Shown: positions 36,222 to 45,452, counted from the stretch's first letter. The stretch is DNA of 64,000 bases from an uncultured Schlesneria sp. (GCA_903840265.1 CAIMFH010000190.1:124001-188000); one strand, 5' to 3'. A program made the numbers and translations. Notes: a model not told the origin generated them from the letters alone.

Positions 36222-37247
36222 ATGTTCATGATTCCGTTTTCGATTCTCGACCTCTGCCCCATCACCGAGGGTGGCAGTCCGGCCCAGTCGTTTCACAATA
36301 CGCTCGACCTCGCCCAGCATGGCGAGTGCTGGGGCTTCAAACGGTTCTGGCTCGCCGAACATCACGGCATGCCGGGCATCGCCAGTGCCGCGACGTCGAT
36401 CCTGATCAGCCATGTGGCCAGTGGAACTTCCACGATCCGAGTCGGCGCGGGCGGAATCATGCTGCCCAACCACTCGCCGCTCGTCATCGCCGAACAATTC
36501 GGAACGCTGGAAGCCCTTTACCCCGGTCGCATCGATCTGGGACTCGGCCGCGCCCCAGGTTCCGATCAGGCCACTTCGCGAGCGTTGCGACGGAACCTCG
36601 CTACGGACGCCAATCAGTTTCCGGAAGATGTGATGGAACTGATGGACTTCATGTCACCGGAACCAAGCCAACTGATTCGAGCTGTCCCCGGCACCGGAGC
36701 GAAAGTCCCCGTCTGGATCTTGGGATCAAGCCTCTTCGGTGCTCAGGTGGCCGCGATGCTGGGCCTCCCCTACGCCTTCGCCTCGCACTTTGCCCCAGCC
36801 GAGATGATGCCGGCGATTGCCCTCTACCGCAGCAAGTTCCGCCCCTCCGAGCAACTCGACAAACCCCACGTCATGCTCGGCTACAACGTATTCGCCGCTG
36901 ACACCGACGCCGAAGCCGTGCTACTAGCCAGCTCGATGCAGCAAGCTTTCGTCAACCTGCGCTCCGGCCGCCCCAGGCAGCTGCCCCCGCCCGTCGATGG
37001 CTACATGAATCGCATCGGCCCTGCAGAACGAGCCTTGATCGAACAAGTCCTCCCCTGCTCCGCCATTGGCTCCCCGTCAACAGTGGCCAAGGCGATAAAC
37101 GACTTCATCGCACGAACCTCTGCCGACGAACTGATGATCACATCCCAAATCTATGATCACCAAGCCCGCCTGCATTCCTACGAGATCACCGCAGACATTG
37201 GCAACTCCGCGGTCATCGAGCACCAATCCTCAGCGACTTCGTGCTGA
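36222..37247 (+). CDS. LLM-class flavin-dependent oxidoreductase (luciferase-like)
   Basis: A 341-residue (339 from the second ATG 36228, spaced better from AAGG) alpha/beta-barrel enzyme of the bacterial luciferase superfamily. [21 protein letters not shown] is the signature with the conserved His pair; [19 protein letters not shown] and [30 protein letters not shown] are further typical segments. It oxidises an unknown substrate with FMNH2 or F420 and O2. No substrate or regulator gene is adjacent. A hairpin (36178-36196, ACGCCCC/GGGGCGT) sits just before the start. A fragment related to its residues 222-270 lies at 41799. Confidence 0.87.
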   Translation: MFMIPFSILDLCPITEGGSPAQSFHNTLDLAQHGECWGFKRFWLAEHHGMPGIASAATSILISHVASGTSTIRVGAGGIMLPNHSPLVIAEQFGTLEALYPGRIDLGLGRAPGSDQATSRALRRNLATDANQFPEDVMELMDFMSPEPSQLIRAVPGTGAKVPVWILGSSLFGAQVAAMLGLPYAFASHFAPAEMMPAIALYRSKFRPSEQLDKPHVMLGYNVFAADTDAEAVLLASSMQQAFVNLRSGRPRQLPPPVDGYMNRIGPAERALIEQVLPCSAIGSPSTVAKAINDFIARTSADELMITSQIYDHQARLHSYEITADIGNSAVIEHQSSATSC

Positions 37248-37257
37248 CGCAGTACGC

Positions 37258-38112
37258 TCACGTGGAAGCCATCTGGCGTGGCTCGACTTTGACTTTCGCC
37301 GCGCCAGTCGTTTCTGCCAAGTGCCGCCCATTCAGCTTCTCAATCAGCGCTGGCAGTTCGCTGATTGAATTAACGACCGCATGACAACCCGCTTCGTGGA
37401 ATGCCTCCGCAGTGCAACGAAGCCGCTCTGCTCGTTCCTCGGCGGACAGCGATTGGTACTGTGTGAACGACAATCCCGTCAGGCTGCTGCTGTCACAGAC
37501 TCCCACCGACCAGCATCCGGCAGCGAGTCCCGCCTTGATGTCGGCGATGGTGTCTCCGACATTGACCACAGTCGATGGCGGATAGACTCCCAGTTGCTCC
37601 ATCACGCGATAGATCATCCACGGCGCAGGACGGCCCTGCGGGACATCGTCAGCGCAAATGTTGACGTCCGGAGCGAACCCCGCCTTCGCCGCCAGTCCCA
37701 GCACCGCGTCGGCAGCCTGGCGAAAATAACCAGTTGTCCCCCCGATGAGGATCCCCTTGCCGCGCAGTTTGCTGATTACCTCCAACAGATTCGGGACCAG
37801 TGCCGAATTTTGTTCGATGGCCTCAAGCTGAACCGGAATGAACTCGTGATACATCGTGTCGACATCGTTCTCGTTCCAGTCTCGGCCATGCACTTCTTTC
37901 CAGCGGGCAGCGACTTCGGGAACGTTGAGCATCGCGATCAGATGATCTCGCTTGTTGGCTCCCATCGGCCCGCGCGAAATCTTGTCGCTCACGGTGATGC
38001 CGTGGCGACCGAACACTTGCCCGAACGCAGCAGTAGGAGCACACGACCCAAAATCAACAGTCGTTCCGGCCCAGTCAAACACCACCAGGGAAATCGGCAA
38101 AGCAGTACTCAT
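37258..38112 (-). CDS. phnX: Phosphonoacetaldehyde hydrolase PhnX
   Basis: A 284-residue HAD-superfamily enzyme that splits phosphonoacetaldehyde to acetaldehyde and phosphate in the cytoplasm. The nucleophilic Asp13 is in VFDWAGTTVDFGS, the Schiff-base lysine is Lys54 in MGANKRDH, and VNVGDTIADIKAGLAAGCW near the end gives the third HAD motif. Such a clear Lys+Asp pair separates PhnX from other HAD phosphatases. Its start is 45 bases after the Fe-ADH gene stop, so the two are probably one transcript. Acetaldehyde produced here could be handled by the neighbour. Confidence 0.95.
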   Translation of the reverse strand: MSTALPISLVVFDWAGTTVDFGSCAPTAAFGQVFGRHGITVSDKISRGPMGANKRDHLIAMLNVPEVAARWKEVHGRDWNENDVDTMYHEFIPVQLEAIEQNSALVPNLLEVISKLRGKGILIGGTTGYFRQAADAVLGLAAKAGFAPDVNICADDVPQGRPAPWMIYRVMEQLGVYPPSTVVNVGDTIADIKAGLAAGCWSVGVCDSSSLTGLSFTQYQSLSAEERAERLRCTAEAFHEAGCHAVVNSISELPALIEKLNGRHLAETTGAAKVKVEPRQMAST

Positions 38113-38157
38113 CGGTCATTGGTCCTGTGGGTTAAAGAAAACACGGGTGATATCGCT

Positions 38158-39399
38158 TCAGAGCGCCGCTGCCGTCTGCTTTTGAGGTCGGTTCTGGATC
38201 GACGCTGGTGACAAGAGTTCAAACAGCGACACAGACGTTGCCTTCCGTGGATTGTTGGACAGTCGCTGAGTATTGACGGCCTCGATCACGTCCCGAAGCT
38301 CGTCCGCTGATGCAATTCCCGCTTCCTGCAGGGACGTTGGACAGCCGATCTCAGCCAGTAGCGACTGAATCCGAGCACATCCCCCAAGCACGCTTGTCGC
38401 TCCGAGAATGTCGAGGATCAGCCGGATTCTCGCTTGGACATGATCGGCACCTCGCACATCGACACAGTCTTCATCGGTCACGGCCGCGTTGTAAGCCAGC
38501 ATCGGGGCGAGTGTCAGTGAAACGGCGATCCCATGAGGGATCCCATATCGCGACGTCAGCGGATAGGACAGCGCATGAGATGCCGTCGTCCGACTGATAT
38601 TGATCGCTTTGCCCGCCAGATATGACGCGCGAGACATCGCTTCCCGTGACAAGCTGTTGGGAGCGTTCGTCGCCTGTGGCAAATGAGCAAGCGCCAGTGC
38701 GGCCGCCGTCTGTGCATAACGAACGGATTCGTCCGTCGCTCCAACGGCCCAGATCGATTCGATCGCCTGACAAAACGCATCCAACCCGGTGGCAGCGGTC
38801 ACGGCAGCCGGCAATGTGTTCATCAGTCGCGGATCGACAATCGCAATCGCGGGGCGAAGTGACGCATGATCCAGTGAGAATTTCTCGCCATCAATATAGA
38901 CGACCGCAAACTGAGTGGCTTCACTGCCCGTACCTGCCGTCGTGGGAATCGCAATGAATCGCGAACGTGATGCGACGATCGGTGACTTTCCGCGAATAAC
39001 GGCTTCTGGATCGACGGTTCCCGCCAGAGCCCGAATCAGCTTGGCCATGTCGATCGATGTTCCGCCACCAACAGCCACGACCAATTCGGGTTCGGCCTGC
39101 CGATAAAGCTCGATCCCTTTTCTGACATCGTCCAGCTTCGGATTCGGCTCAAAGTCCATGAATCGAGTGGTCGTGTTTCCGGAAAAATACTGCTCCAGCA
39201 GATCCTTGGCCCCTGAGTTGGCATAGGCCTGCTGATCCAGCACGGCAAAAATCCGCAGTGGCCGATCCGCCTCCAAAATCGAAGCCAGGTGATCACAAGC
39301 GGTGTCACCGAAATACGCAGTCTGGTCGTTCACATCATCCCTTCCATCAATCAATCCCGTCTCAAGTCCCTTAAGGTCGGTCGATCCAGGTTTCGTCAC
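38158..39399 (-). CDS. Iron-containing alcohol dehydrogenase, probable phosphonoacetaldehyde reductase
   Basis: A 413-residue iron-dependent alcohol dehydrogenase. [15 protein letters not shown] is the nucleotide-binding glycine motif, [12 protein letters not shown] the substrate region, and HALSYPL...[10 protein letters not shown] carries the iron-ligand histidines. It follows PhoD by a GTGA overlap, and PhnX follows it, so a phosphonate role is inferred: reduction of phosphonoacetaldehyde to 2-hydroxyethylphosphonate (PhpC-type). The alternative is acetaldehyde reduction. The GTG at 39399 is preferred as it gives the coupled overlap; an additional in-frame GTG lies at codon 23. Confidence 0.78.
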   Translation of the reverse strand: MTKPGSTDLKGLETGLIDGRDDVNDQTAYFGDTACDHLASILEADRPLRIFAVLDQQAYANSGAKDLLEQYFSGNTTTRFMDFEPNPKLDDVRKGIELYRQAEPELVVAVGGGTSIDMAKLIRALAGTVDPEAVIRGKSPIVASRSRFIAIPTTAGTGSEATQFAVVYIDGEKFSLDHASLRPAIAIVDPRLMNTLPAAVTAATGLDAFCQAIESIWAVGATDESVRYAQTAAALALAHLPQATNAPNSLSREAMSRASYLAGKAINISRTTASHALSYPLTSRYGIPHGIAVSLTLAPMLAYNAAVTDEDCVDVRGADHVQARIRLILDILGATSVLGGCARIQSLLAEIGCPTSLQEAGIASADELRDVIEAVNTQRLSNNPRKATSVSLFELLSPASIQNRPQKQTAAAL

Positions 39400-40727
39400 A
39401 GTCGGGATCGTTTCAAGTCCGCTTCAGTCAGTTCGAGCGTCCACATCGGCTTCCCGTCCATCTGAACCCACTCGGCGCGGAACGTCGGCGAAGAGCCCGT
39501 CGTATCCACGTCGACCTTCAACCACACGTGAGGGATCGCCGCACCATGAACCAGATCGGGATGCGGCACGTTCAGAGACGGGATCGTGCGATCGTGGATG
39601 GGCGACACAATCAACTGATGAATTGGATAGCCGACTTGCTCTGTCGTCTTGTATTTCAGCAGGCGCGAACAGTGGATGTCGCCCCCGATCAAGACCACAC
39701 CCGTAATTCCTTCTTTCCCAATGAATTCGAACAAGGCGTCTCGTTCGTAGGTATACGTTCCCCAATCGTCCGACTCCTTGTTCTCCTTGTCATCCCAGAT
39801 CATTCCGCAGGCAATGATTTTGAATTCTGCTTTTGAAGAACGAAGCGACTCTTTCAACCACTTCCATTGCGATTGGCCCAGCAGCGTCGGCTTCGAGGGA
39901 TCGACGGGGGATGGCTCTGCTTGCGAGAACCAGCGCGTGTCGAGCAGGAAGACCTCGACAGGGCCGCACTGAAACTTGGTGTAAATCCCCTGGTCACCAT
40001 CGCCATACTCCCGATTGGCGCGATATTCGACGAAGGCACGCCGAGTATTTTCCTTCCCCTTCAACCGACCATCGGTGTCGTTCCCACCGAAATCGTGATC
40101 GTCCCAGGTTCCCCAAGTGGGAGTGTGCCGAATCAGCTTGGCCAGTTCAGGCACCCCCAGGAATGTTCGATGCTTCTGTCGCGCAACATCCAGACGAGTC
40201 GAATCGACGTAGGGAGTATCACCCAGCAACACCAACCCCTGCACATCATCGGACTCGATCTGCGACCAGAGCGGCAACGGCTTCATGTCGGCGCACGACC
40301 CGAACGCCAATCGAACATGTGTGGGGGAACCTGCAGCGGGTGCCGTCTTGAACTGACACTCACCCCCTTCAACCAGGACCTTCGAACCCTGATGGATGGA
40401 ATAGTGATACTTCGTGTCAGGCTTGAGCCGGCTGGCGCGCCACACGACGCAGAGATCATTGGCAGGCAACGCTTCCGCTTTCAGCGTTTGCAGATCACGT
40501 TTGCCATCAGGTGCCTGAATGTGCAGTTGGTAACTTCCAGCGACCGACGGTCGAAACCAGACGTTCGCAGTCGTTTCCGAAACATCCCCCACCATCGGGC
40601 CAACAAAACCCAGACCGTCTTCGCTAGTAGCGGCACGAGCCTGATCTGCCCAACCGAGCAGCGGCGCACTCAGCGGAAGCGCAGCCAGCGACACACCAAA
40701 TTGGCGTCGATTGAATTCACCAGACAT
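39396..40727 (-). CDS. Tat-exported PhoD-type alkaline phosphatase
   Basis: From ATG 40727 (AGGAGG ribosome site seven bases upstream) the protein is 443 residues. A Tat signal ([20 protein letters not shown]) sends a folded, metal-loaded enzyme out of the cytoplasm. The mature part has a fibronectin-like N-terminal region and the metallophosphatase core: [24 protein letters not shown], and IGGDIHCSR are the PhoD metal-binding motifs. It hydrolyses phosphodiesters or monoesters, releasing phosphate. Its stop overlaps the start of the Fe-ADH gene by four bases (GTGA), so this phosphorus unit is translationally coupled. Confidence 0.9.
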   Translation of the reverse strand: MSGEFNRRQFGVSLAALPLSAPLLGWADQARAATSEDGLGFVGPMVGDVSETTANVWFRPSVAGSYQLHIQAPDGKRDLQTLKAEALPANDLCVVWRASRLKPDTKYHYSIHQGSKVLVEGGECQFKTAPAAGSPTHVRLAFGSCADMKPLPLWSQIESDDVQGLVLLGDTPYVDSTRLDVARQKHRTFLGVPELAKLIRHTPTWGTWDDHDFGGNDTDGRLKGKENTRRAFVEYRANREYGDGDQGIYTKFQCGPVEVFLLDTRWFSQAEPSPVDPSKPTLLGQSQWKWLKESLRSSKAEFKIIACGMIWDDKENKESDDWGTYTYERDALFEFIGKEGITGVVLIGGDIHCSRLLKYKTTEQVGYPIHQLIVSPIHDRTIPSLNVPHPDLVHGAAIPHVWLKVDVDTTGSSPTFRAEWVQMDGKPMWTLELTEADLKRSRL

Positions 40728-41027
40728 CGGATACCCTCCTGAATGTGACCACCAGTCAACAGGTGTGATATCATGAACAAATGTTTCCTCGCAGTCAACA
40801 TTGTTTCCCGCCACGAACCGATGAAGAATTGGCAATGGCTTGGCACCCACGACGCAAATCAGCGGCCATAAGCCGTCGTTTAACCGCGTGGGCAACGCCC
40901 CGCGCGTCAGCCGCGCCATCGAAGATAAAGATCTGGGATAAGTCCCATCTGTCCCCTCGTGATGGAACCGATGCGACGAAGGGCCTTGGTCTGTTGCCAC
41001 TCGCAAGGCATTGAGCGAACTAACAAT
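40728..41027. other. Gap between PhoD and regulator with a palindrome
   Basis: 300 bases; no gene. The GTTTAACCGCG palindrome at 40878 is the only recognised content. The PhoD operon promoter is expected here but no clear match was found. Confidence 0.45.
40878..40906. repeat. GTTTAACCGCG palindrome
   Basis: GTTTAACCGCGTGGGC, AA, CGCCCCGCGCG; same family as the pair at 23407 and 23500. Confidence 0.6.
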
Positions 41028-41591
41028 TCATTCCAGCGGCGACTGGAACACGCACAGCACCACGGCCGGCTTCTTATAGGGGTTCATCAAGCGGTGCGGG
41101 ACTGTGGCATCGAAGTACAGGCTGTCGCCAGTCGCCAGCTTGTGAACCACATTGTCATACTCCAGATCAACTGTCCCCGATTGAACGAACAGGAACTCTT
41201 CGCCCGGATGAGGCAGCGCTTCTTCTCGAGCCACACCAGGCGGAATTGTGATCAGAAACGGGTCCATCGATCGCGAAGCACGTTTGTAAGCCAGCGACTC
41301 GTACACCGACGTATTTTGTGGCGACTGATTGCGGTCGACGATCTTGCGTTCGTTGTGTTTGACCAGAACCAGGACCGGCTTTTCATCCAGCCCTTCCAGC
41401 AACTTCGACGTCGAAATCCCCAAAGCTCCAGCGATTTCCGCCAGCGCTGGCAACGACGGTGTGACACGAAAGTTCTCGACCTTCGAAAGCCAGCTTCGTG
41501 TCTGGCCCGTCCTCGCGGCCACCTCTTCCAAGGTCAGTCTCTGATCAAGACGCAAAGTGCGAATTCGCTGAGCAAGTTCCACGAGATTCAT
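41028..41591 (-). CDS. XRE-family regulator with C-terminal cupin
   Basis: A 187-residue protein from ATG 41591. The helix-turn-helix is [28 protein letters not shown] over residues 18-45, then a small cupin barrel ([29 protein letters not shown]) over the last 75 residues. XRE-cupin proteins repress or activate small operons in response to a ligand bound in the cupin. Its stop lies 300 bases upstream of PhoD on the same strand, so it most probably regulates the PhoD-ADH-PhnX operon, though this is inferred from position only. Ribosome site is weak. Confidence 0.82.
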   Translation of the reverse strand: MNLVELAQRIRTLRLDQRLTLEEVAARTGQTRSWLSKVENFRVTPSLPALAEIAGALGISTSKLLEGLDEKPVLVLVKHNERKIVDRNQSPQNTSVYESLAYKRASRSMDPFLITIPPGVAREEALPHPGEEFLFVQSGTVDLEYDNVVHKLATGDSLYFDATVPHRLMNPYKKPAVVLCVFQSPLE

Positions 41592-41798
41592 AGCGAAGTT
41601 CTGTCCAATCCGCACATCATCGTTCAGGCAAGGCGACTCGACAAAACCGGAAAGCGTATTCCATGGCCTACGAGTCTTTTGAGCAACAAGTTTGAGGCCA
41701 GCGAGCTGACTCCGCGACATGTCTCGGCAGCATAGAGGGTGGGACCGACGTCGTCAAATTGAGCAAAGAGAAGAAGGACCACGAAGAGGCGTCATTCC

Positions 41799-41943
41799 AG
41801 CTCAATACAGCAAGCCTTCGTCAACCTGAAATCCGGCAGCCCCAAGCAATTGCTCCCGACCATTGAAGGCGACGTGAATCTCGTCAGCCTCGCGGAGCGA
41901 ACCTTGATCGAATCCGTCGTCAATTGGGAAAATTCAGGTTGAA
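41799..41943 (+). pseudogene. Remnant of an LLM-class oxidoreductase gene
   Basis: 48 codons encode SIQQAFVNLKSGSPKQL and AERTLIES, matching [17 protein letters not shown] and AERALIEQ of the intact gene at 36222. The frame has no start and no preceding domain; it ends at TGA 41941-41943. It looks like a left-over piece of a duplicated gene, now between the regulator and the membrane protein. Confidence 0.65.
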
Positions 41944-42011
41944 TATTATGTAGTGTTAGATCAAGCTTTGAACTCCACTTCTCCTCTGCCCTTTCTCGAA
42001 GGCGGCTAACG

Positions 42012-42512
42012 ATGCAATTCACCATGCTCCCACTACTCGGCCAGGCAAGTCCCCCCATGTCTGAACTGGGATGGATCCTAAGTACTCAAGGATCGATGTC
42101 GTCGCTATTGGTACTTCTTTCCGCCGCGGCCATTTTCGCGGGGGCCTGCTATCTCGTCGCGTCGCAACGCCCAGCATCCGTCCTGGCGGCCTACCTGATC
42201 CTGCTGCCGCTCCCCTGCCTCATCAGCATCTGCGGCTGGATCAAGGGCTCATTATCGTCGTTGTCCGTCATCTCGATCTCTCCAGACATCACCCTGACGA
42301 CGGCCGACATCGCCGGAGGCCTGGCGGTCGCATTGGCGGGCCTGCTGATTGCCTTCCTCGTCTCCGCCCCGACATACTTTCTGCTCGCCTACGGACTACT
42401 GTCCCGCACGATGCGACCACCAACGAACTCAGCCACAAGCCGTCCCGCGAGTGCCACCCCACCGATGCCCTCACTCGCCAGCGGGCTTTCGATCAGTTCG
42501 CCGACTCTCTGA
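42012..42512 (+). CDS. Small integral membrane protein with Ser/Pro-rich tail
   Basis: A 166-residue protein with three or four hydrophobic helices (SLLVLLSAAAIFAGACYLV; SVLAAYLILLPLPCLISICGW; AGGLAVALAGLLIAFLVSAPTYFLLA). The C-terminal 25 residues are Ser/Pro/Thr-rich, and the stop codon lies inside the first copy of the 42.5-46 kb repeat element, so the natural end may have been altered by insertion of that element. No family recognised. Ribosome site AAGG is ten bases upstream. Confidence 0.65.
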   Translation: MQFTMLPLLGQASPPMSELGWILSTQGSMSSLLVLLSAAAIFAGACYLVASQRPASVLAAYLILLPLPCLISICGWIKGSLSSLSVISISPDITLTTADIAGGLAVALAGLLIAFLVSAPTYFLLAYGLLSRTMRPPTNSATSRPASATPPMPSLASGLSISSPTL

Positions 42513-42552
42513 ACCGTCAATCACGACCGATCAAGTTGACCAACTCGTTCGG
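42500..42552 (-). repeat. attC-like element copy 1 (partial)
   Basis: Contains the conserved core (ACTCTCTGAACCG, then TCAAGTTGAC) and the end CGTTCGGT. The left half found in copies 2, 5 and 6 is missing, which marks the array edge and a probable truncation point. Confidence 0.6.
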
Positions 42553-42562
42553 TGTGCCTGGG

Positions 42563-42967
42563 TCATTTGCTAAAGACCAGATTCCACGTGCTCTCGACGA
42601 GCACTCGACAGTCTTCTTCCACCTCCACCCAGATCACGCACGTGTCGGTTTCACAGTCGTCAAGATGCAGGCGCTTCGCCAACGCCGGATCGGTTTTGCC
42701 GACAGCATTGCGAATGAACTCGCCCCAACCATAGCCGTCCGAGTCGATTTCCAACTCCTCCAGCTTTGAGTTGACCGCTTCGAATTCCTCTTCCGACGGA
42801 TCAAACTCCATCTGCCATGCGACCGGGATCGCTCTCCCATCAAGCTCGGTTCCAGACATCACCGTCAAGAGAATCGGCGACCAGCGCTCATCCTCCCATG
42901 ACCCATCACCCTCTTCGAGCGCTTTAGCAATATTCTTCGGAGCTTTCCACTTGGGCATTTTAGGCAT
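42563..42967 (-). CDS. Cassette gene, Imm51-like possible immunity protein
   Basis: A 134-residue acidic cytoplasmic protein. DGYGWGEFIRNAVGK resembles the GYGW-containing core of the Imm51 immunity family, and the protein size fits. It begins 18 bases after the stop of the next gene upstream (same strand), so the two share one unit, and ends 10 bases before the partial repeat copy 1. If the Imm51 call is right it would neutralise a toxin, perhaps not present here. The family call is a resemblance, not a search result. Confidence 0.45.
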   Translation of the reverse strand: MPKMPKWKAPKNIAKALEEGDGSWEDERWSPILLTVMSGTELDGRAIPVAWQMEFDPSEEEFEAVNSKLEELEIDSDGYGWGEFIRNAVGKTDPALAKRLHLDDCETDTCVIWVEVEEDCRVLVESTWNLVFSK

Positions 42968-42985
42968 CAGTTCTTCCCGTCATCG

Positions 42986-43423
42986 CTATGAGTGCGCCCA
43001 AACTTCAAGGACCCAACAATCAGGTGCGGCAGCCAGCAACGCTCTGTAGTGAGCACCCCATCGGGCCAGTGAGTCTCTGTTGGCAGCACTTGCCCCGTCA
43101 ACCATTCGCCAACCAAAATCACTCAGGTCGTGCCACGTCCCGTCTGACGTGACCAATGCCCCGGGCACAAAATTGGGTGGAACACGAGATTTGTCACAGA
43201 CGTTTCCGGACCATGTACTCCGTTCCTGCTCCGGCAATCGTCCCTCGGCAATGGGGTCATTCAACGTTTTTCCAAACGCCCCCACGACGTAATCGAATCG
43301 GCCGGGTCGTGGTGATTCATCAGATTCAACCCGGCGGTGTTGTTCCAGTCGACTTAAGACCGCTTCGCTGAGATCAGACCCTGGCACATCGTATGGGACA
43401 AAAACCAGCACGTGAGTCTTCAC
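42986..43423 (-). CDS. Cassette gene, unknown protein
   Basis: A 145-residue cytoplasmic protein with GTG start at 43423, 15 bases from the end of repeat copy 2. The ORF continues upstream to 43600 but that part translates the repeat element and is discarded. HVLVFVPYDVPGSDL opens the protein and SRWGAHYRALLAAAPDCWVLEVW-like (SLARWGAHYRALLAAAPD) closes it. No family recognised. AGG eight bases before the GTG is a weak ribosome site. Follows the attC-like element closely, as cassette genes do. Confidence 0.55.
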   Translation of the reverse strand: MKTHVLVFVPYDVPGSDLSEAVLSRLEQHRRVESDESPRPGRFDYVVGAFGKTLNDPIAEGRLPEQERSTWSGNVCDKSRVPPNFVPGALVTSDGTWHDLSDFGWRMVDGASAANRDSLARWGAHYRALLAAAPDCWVLEVWAHS

Positions 43424-43438
43424 CGCTTTGCCTGCTCC

Positions 43439-43546
43439 GCCAAACGAAAAAGAGACCCTGCACGCGATCAACAACGGTCTTCGAACCGAACCGCCAATAC
43501 TCTGAACCGCCAGCCACTGCGGGTCAAGTTGACGGCCACGTTCGAA
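43439..43546 (-). repeat. attC-like element copy 2 (108 bp, full)
   Basis: Ends GCCAAACG and CGTTCGAA; core GAACCGCCAGCCACTGCGGG then TCAAGTTGAC. The TCAACTTGACCCGCAG arm partly pairs with GCAGGGTC near the other end. Confidence 0.75.
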
Positions 43547-43617
43547 CCAAATGGTAGTTAGTCGTTGAACGCGGCATCGCGAAAACGAACTGCATCCCAA
43601 TTTGCTTGTCGCGACGA

Positions 43618-44070
43618 TCAGTTCCTCATGAGCTGCTCGAACAATCCTTCAGTATCATTCGTTCCAGTAATCACGAACTGTCCCGCGAGCGGCTCACTCA
43701 CGGTGGGCATAAAAACCAGCGAGCCGTTCACCAGAAATGCCACCTGAGTTCCCACAACATTGGCCGTCGCGTTCGCCATTTTCGTGGCACCAGCGGGAGT
43801 CAACTTCACGCTGAGCGAGGGCGACTGATTGCTGTCCCTGGACCGCTGAACCGATTCCACATCGACCGCAGAAATGAACGGCGGCGTCACCAGATAGACC
43901 GGACTTTGGGTACCGGGCTGAACAACGACCTTTGCGGTTGGAGTCTTCGTGGGCGATACGATATAGACATCCAGAGCAGCAGTCTTCGAAAGTGGCTTCG
44001 AACCGCTTCCAAACGCATCGCACCCGACAAGCAGCAGTACGGTCAAGCAAGCACAGTCAGAGATTCTCAT
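43618..44070 (-). CDS. Cassette gene, lipoprotein with SecD-like head domain
   Basis: From ATG 44070 (GAGGA ribosome site eight bases away) the protein is 150 residues. The lipobox LLVGC follows a short signal (MRISDCACLTVLL). SVKLTPAGATKMANATANVVGTQVAFLVNGSLV matches the pattern of the SecD P1-head (LDSEGA..F...T..NVG..LAI.LDG) and the tail GQFVITGTNDTEGLFEQ fits. The SecD head domain is found alone in secreted or membrane-linked proteins of unclear role. It is one of the single-gene cassettes, bounded by element copies 2 and 3. Confidence 0.6.
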   Translation of the reverse strand: MRISDCACLTVLLLVGCDAFGSGSKPLSKTAALDVYIVSPTKTPTAKVVVQPGTQSPVYLVTPPFISAVDVESVQRSRDSNQSPSLSVKLTPAGATKMANATANVVGTQVAFLVNGSLVFMPTVSEPLAGQFVITGTNDTEGLFEQLMRN

Positions 44071-44097
44071 GTTCCGGGTCCTCAGGTCGTTCCAGTC

Positions 44098-44157
44098 GGC
44101 CACCGAATCAACACCCCAACACTATGAACCGCCAACGGCTCTGCGCCACGTTAACCG
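44098..44157 (-). repeat. attC-like element copy 3 (degenerate)
   Basis: AACACTATGAACCGCC aligns with the core; ends at GTTAACCG. About 60 bases only, so truncated relative to copies 2, 5 and 6. Confidence 0.5.
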
Positions 44158-44194
44158 ACACGTCAGGCTCTATTGCTACTCTCTTGCAGCCGAA

Positions 44195-44476
44195 CTATTC
44201 GGAACGGTCGTCTGGCCATATGGACCGGAGTACTTCGACTTCTGCTTCGCCCAATGGAAAGACATGATACCCGCAATGCTCCGTGAAGACAGCAACCTCG
44301 CCCGCCAACTCATCCTTGAGAGCGAACGCATACCGGAAGAGAACATGCGAACCATCAGGAAAGCGGATGATGACGCTCTGATCACTTCGAAAATCGCCAG
44401 CCGAGAGGCGATCGCGGTCCTCACGAAGGTGCTTCCGAATGTGTGACCTCCAGACTTCCGGCACGACCTGAGGCAT
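44195..44476 (-). CDS. Cassette gene, 93-residue unknown protein
   Basis: ATG 44476 with GGAG seven bases upstream; upstream codons to 44524 are in repeat copy 4 and are not used. The protein (VIIRFPDGSHVLFRYAFALKDELAGEV, then GYHVFPLGEAEVEVL) has a small alpha/beta look, acidic. No family recognised. Typical size of a cassette gene. Confidence 0.55.
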   Translation of the reverse strand: MPQVVPEVWRSHIRKHLREDRDRLSAGDFRSDQSVIIRFPDGSHVLFRYAFALKDELAGEVAVFTEHCGYHVFPLGEAEVEVLRSIWPDDRSE

Positions 44477-44542
44477 AGCTTTTCTCCGTCTGACACCAAA
44501 GGTTGTTCGCCCGCTTTTGAACAACGGGCCTCCAATACAGAG

Positions 44543-44590
44543 GCCAACACTCTGAATCGCTTGCGACTGCGGGTCAAGTGGATCTCTCGA
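44543..44590 (-). repeat. attC-like element copy 4 (core)
   Basis: GCCAACACTCTGAATCGC, then GACTGCGGGTCAAG, with strong match to copies 5 and 6; left and right flanks are diverged. Confidence 0.55.
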
Positions 44591-44948
44591 CAGGACCTCT
44601 AACCTGAATCGCGTAGCCCACAGTCGTTGCTTCCGTCCGGATGAACCGGTACGGAGAGCATGATAAAGCGTGATTGCCTGTAGCGATCAGTTGTCGGTCC
44701 CGTTGGAACAGGTCCAACGGAAACCAGAAAACAAGACTTTCATAGCCTCAGCCGCAACGCCGCTCAGATGTCGACAACAACCCGATTTCCGCCGGGCTCG
44801 CCCCGGTCGGGATCACAACTGACAAGCTACAAGCCCACTCTTCCTCAATGACTTCTGCTCTCCGTGTCGGCTCGCCCGCACGGAAGCAACGACTCACTAG
44901 CTATGTCGTTGATCAATGTCGATCGACTTTCAGCCAGCACTTTCCCGA
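44591..44948. other. Cassette region without a clear gene
   Basis: About 360 bases between element copy 4 and the stop of the 114-residue gene. Open frames are short and without ribosome sites. It may be a gene-less cassette or decayed cassette DNA. Confidence 0.4.
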
Positions 44949-45293
44949 TCACCATCGAAGCCAATCTGGTTCTTCCATTTCGGACAATCGCATCGGCGGG
45001 TCGATCGCTGCGGATGGAAATGAATCGTCAATTAGCGAGCGAAAATACTGGAACGCTCGAAACTTTGCATTGTCGTAGTTAACGACATTGCCGCGATCAT
45101 CCAGCTGGAGCCTATTCACAAACACCGCCATCGTTGTGCGCAGAATCGTTGGATCAGTAAATCCACACTGGTAGCCCTTCCAGTCACACTTGTCGAGATC
45201 CCAGTCCCAACGAGGATCATCAAGCAGCCCCTTACAAAGCAGAACGACGAACCCAACAATTGCGCCGCGAAGTTCCTCAGGAAGATTCTGCAT
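44949..45293 (-). CDS. Cassette gene, 114-residue unknown protein
   Basis: ATG 45293 lies only six bases after the CGTTCGGC end of element copy 5, without a good ribosome site. The protein is hydrophilic apart from LRGAIVGFVVLLCKGLL near the start; WDWDLDKCDWKGYQCGF is Trp/Asp-rich. No family recognised. Its placement at the edge of the element is the strongest reason to believe it is expressed as a cassette gene. Confidence 0.5.
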   Translation of the reverse strand: MQNLPEELRGAIVGFVVLLCKGLLDDPRWDWDLDKCDWKGYQCGFTDPTILRTTMAVFVNRLQLDDRGNVVNYDNAKFRAFQYFRSLIDDSFPSAAIDPPMRLSEMEEPDWLRW

Positions 45294-45299
45294 TCGATT

Positions 45300-45406
45300 G
45301 CCGAACGAAAAAGAGAACTTGCCTGCGTTAAACGACGGACTCCGACCAACTCGCCAACACTTTGAACCACCACCGACCGCGGGTCAAGTTGACCGCCTCG
45401 TTCGGC
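45300..45406 (-). repeat. attC-like element copy 5 (107 bp, full)
   Basis: Perfect inverted ends GCCGAACG (45300-45307) and CGTTCGGC (45399-45406). Inside, TCAACTTGACCCGC partly pairs with GCAGGCAAGTTCTC, giving an imperfect hairpin with a variable centre as in integron attC sites. Confidence 0.8.
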
Positions 45407-45452
45407 CTCCCTAGTTGATGATCTACCTCAACCTTTATGCCATGGGGTTCAC

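Noticed and set aside
43424-43600. N-terminal extension of the 42986 cassette gene
   Set aside because: The extension is translated from the repeat element (copy 2), not from a conserved protein.
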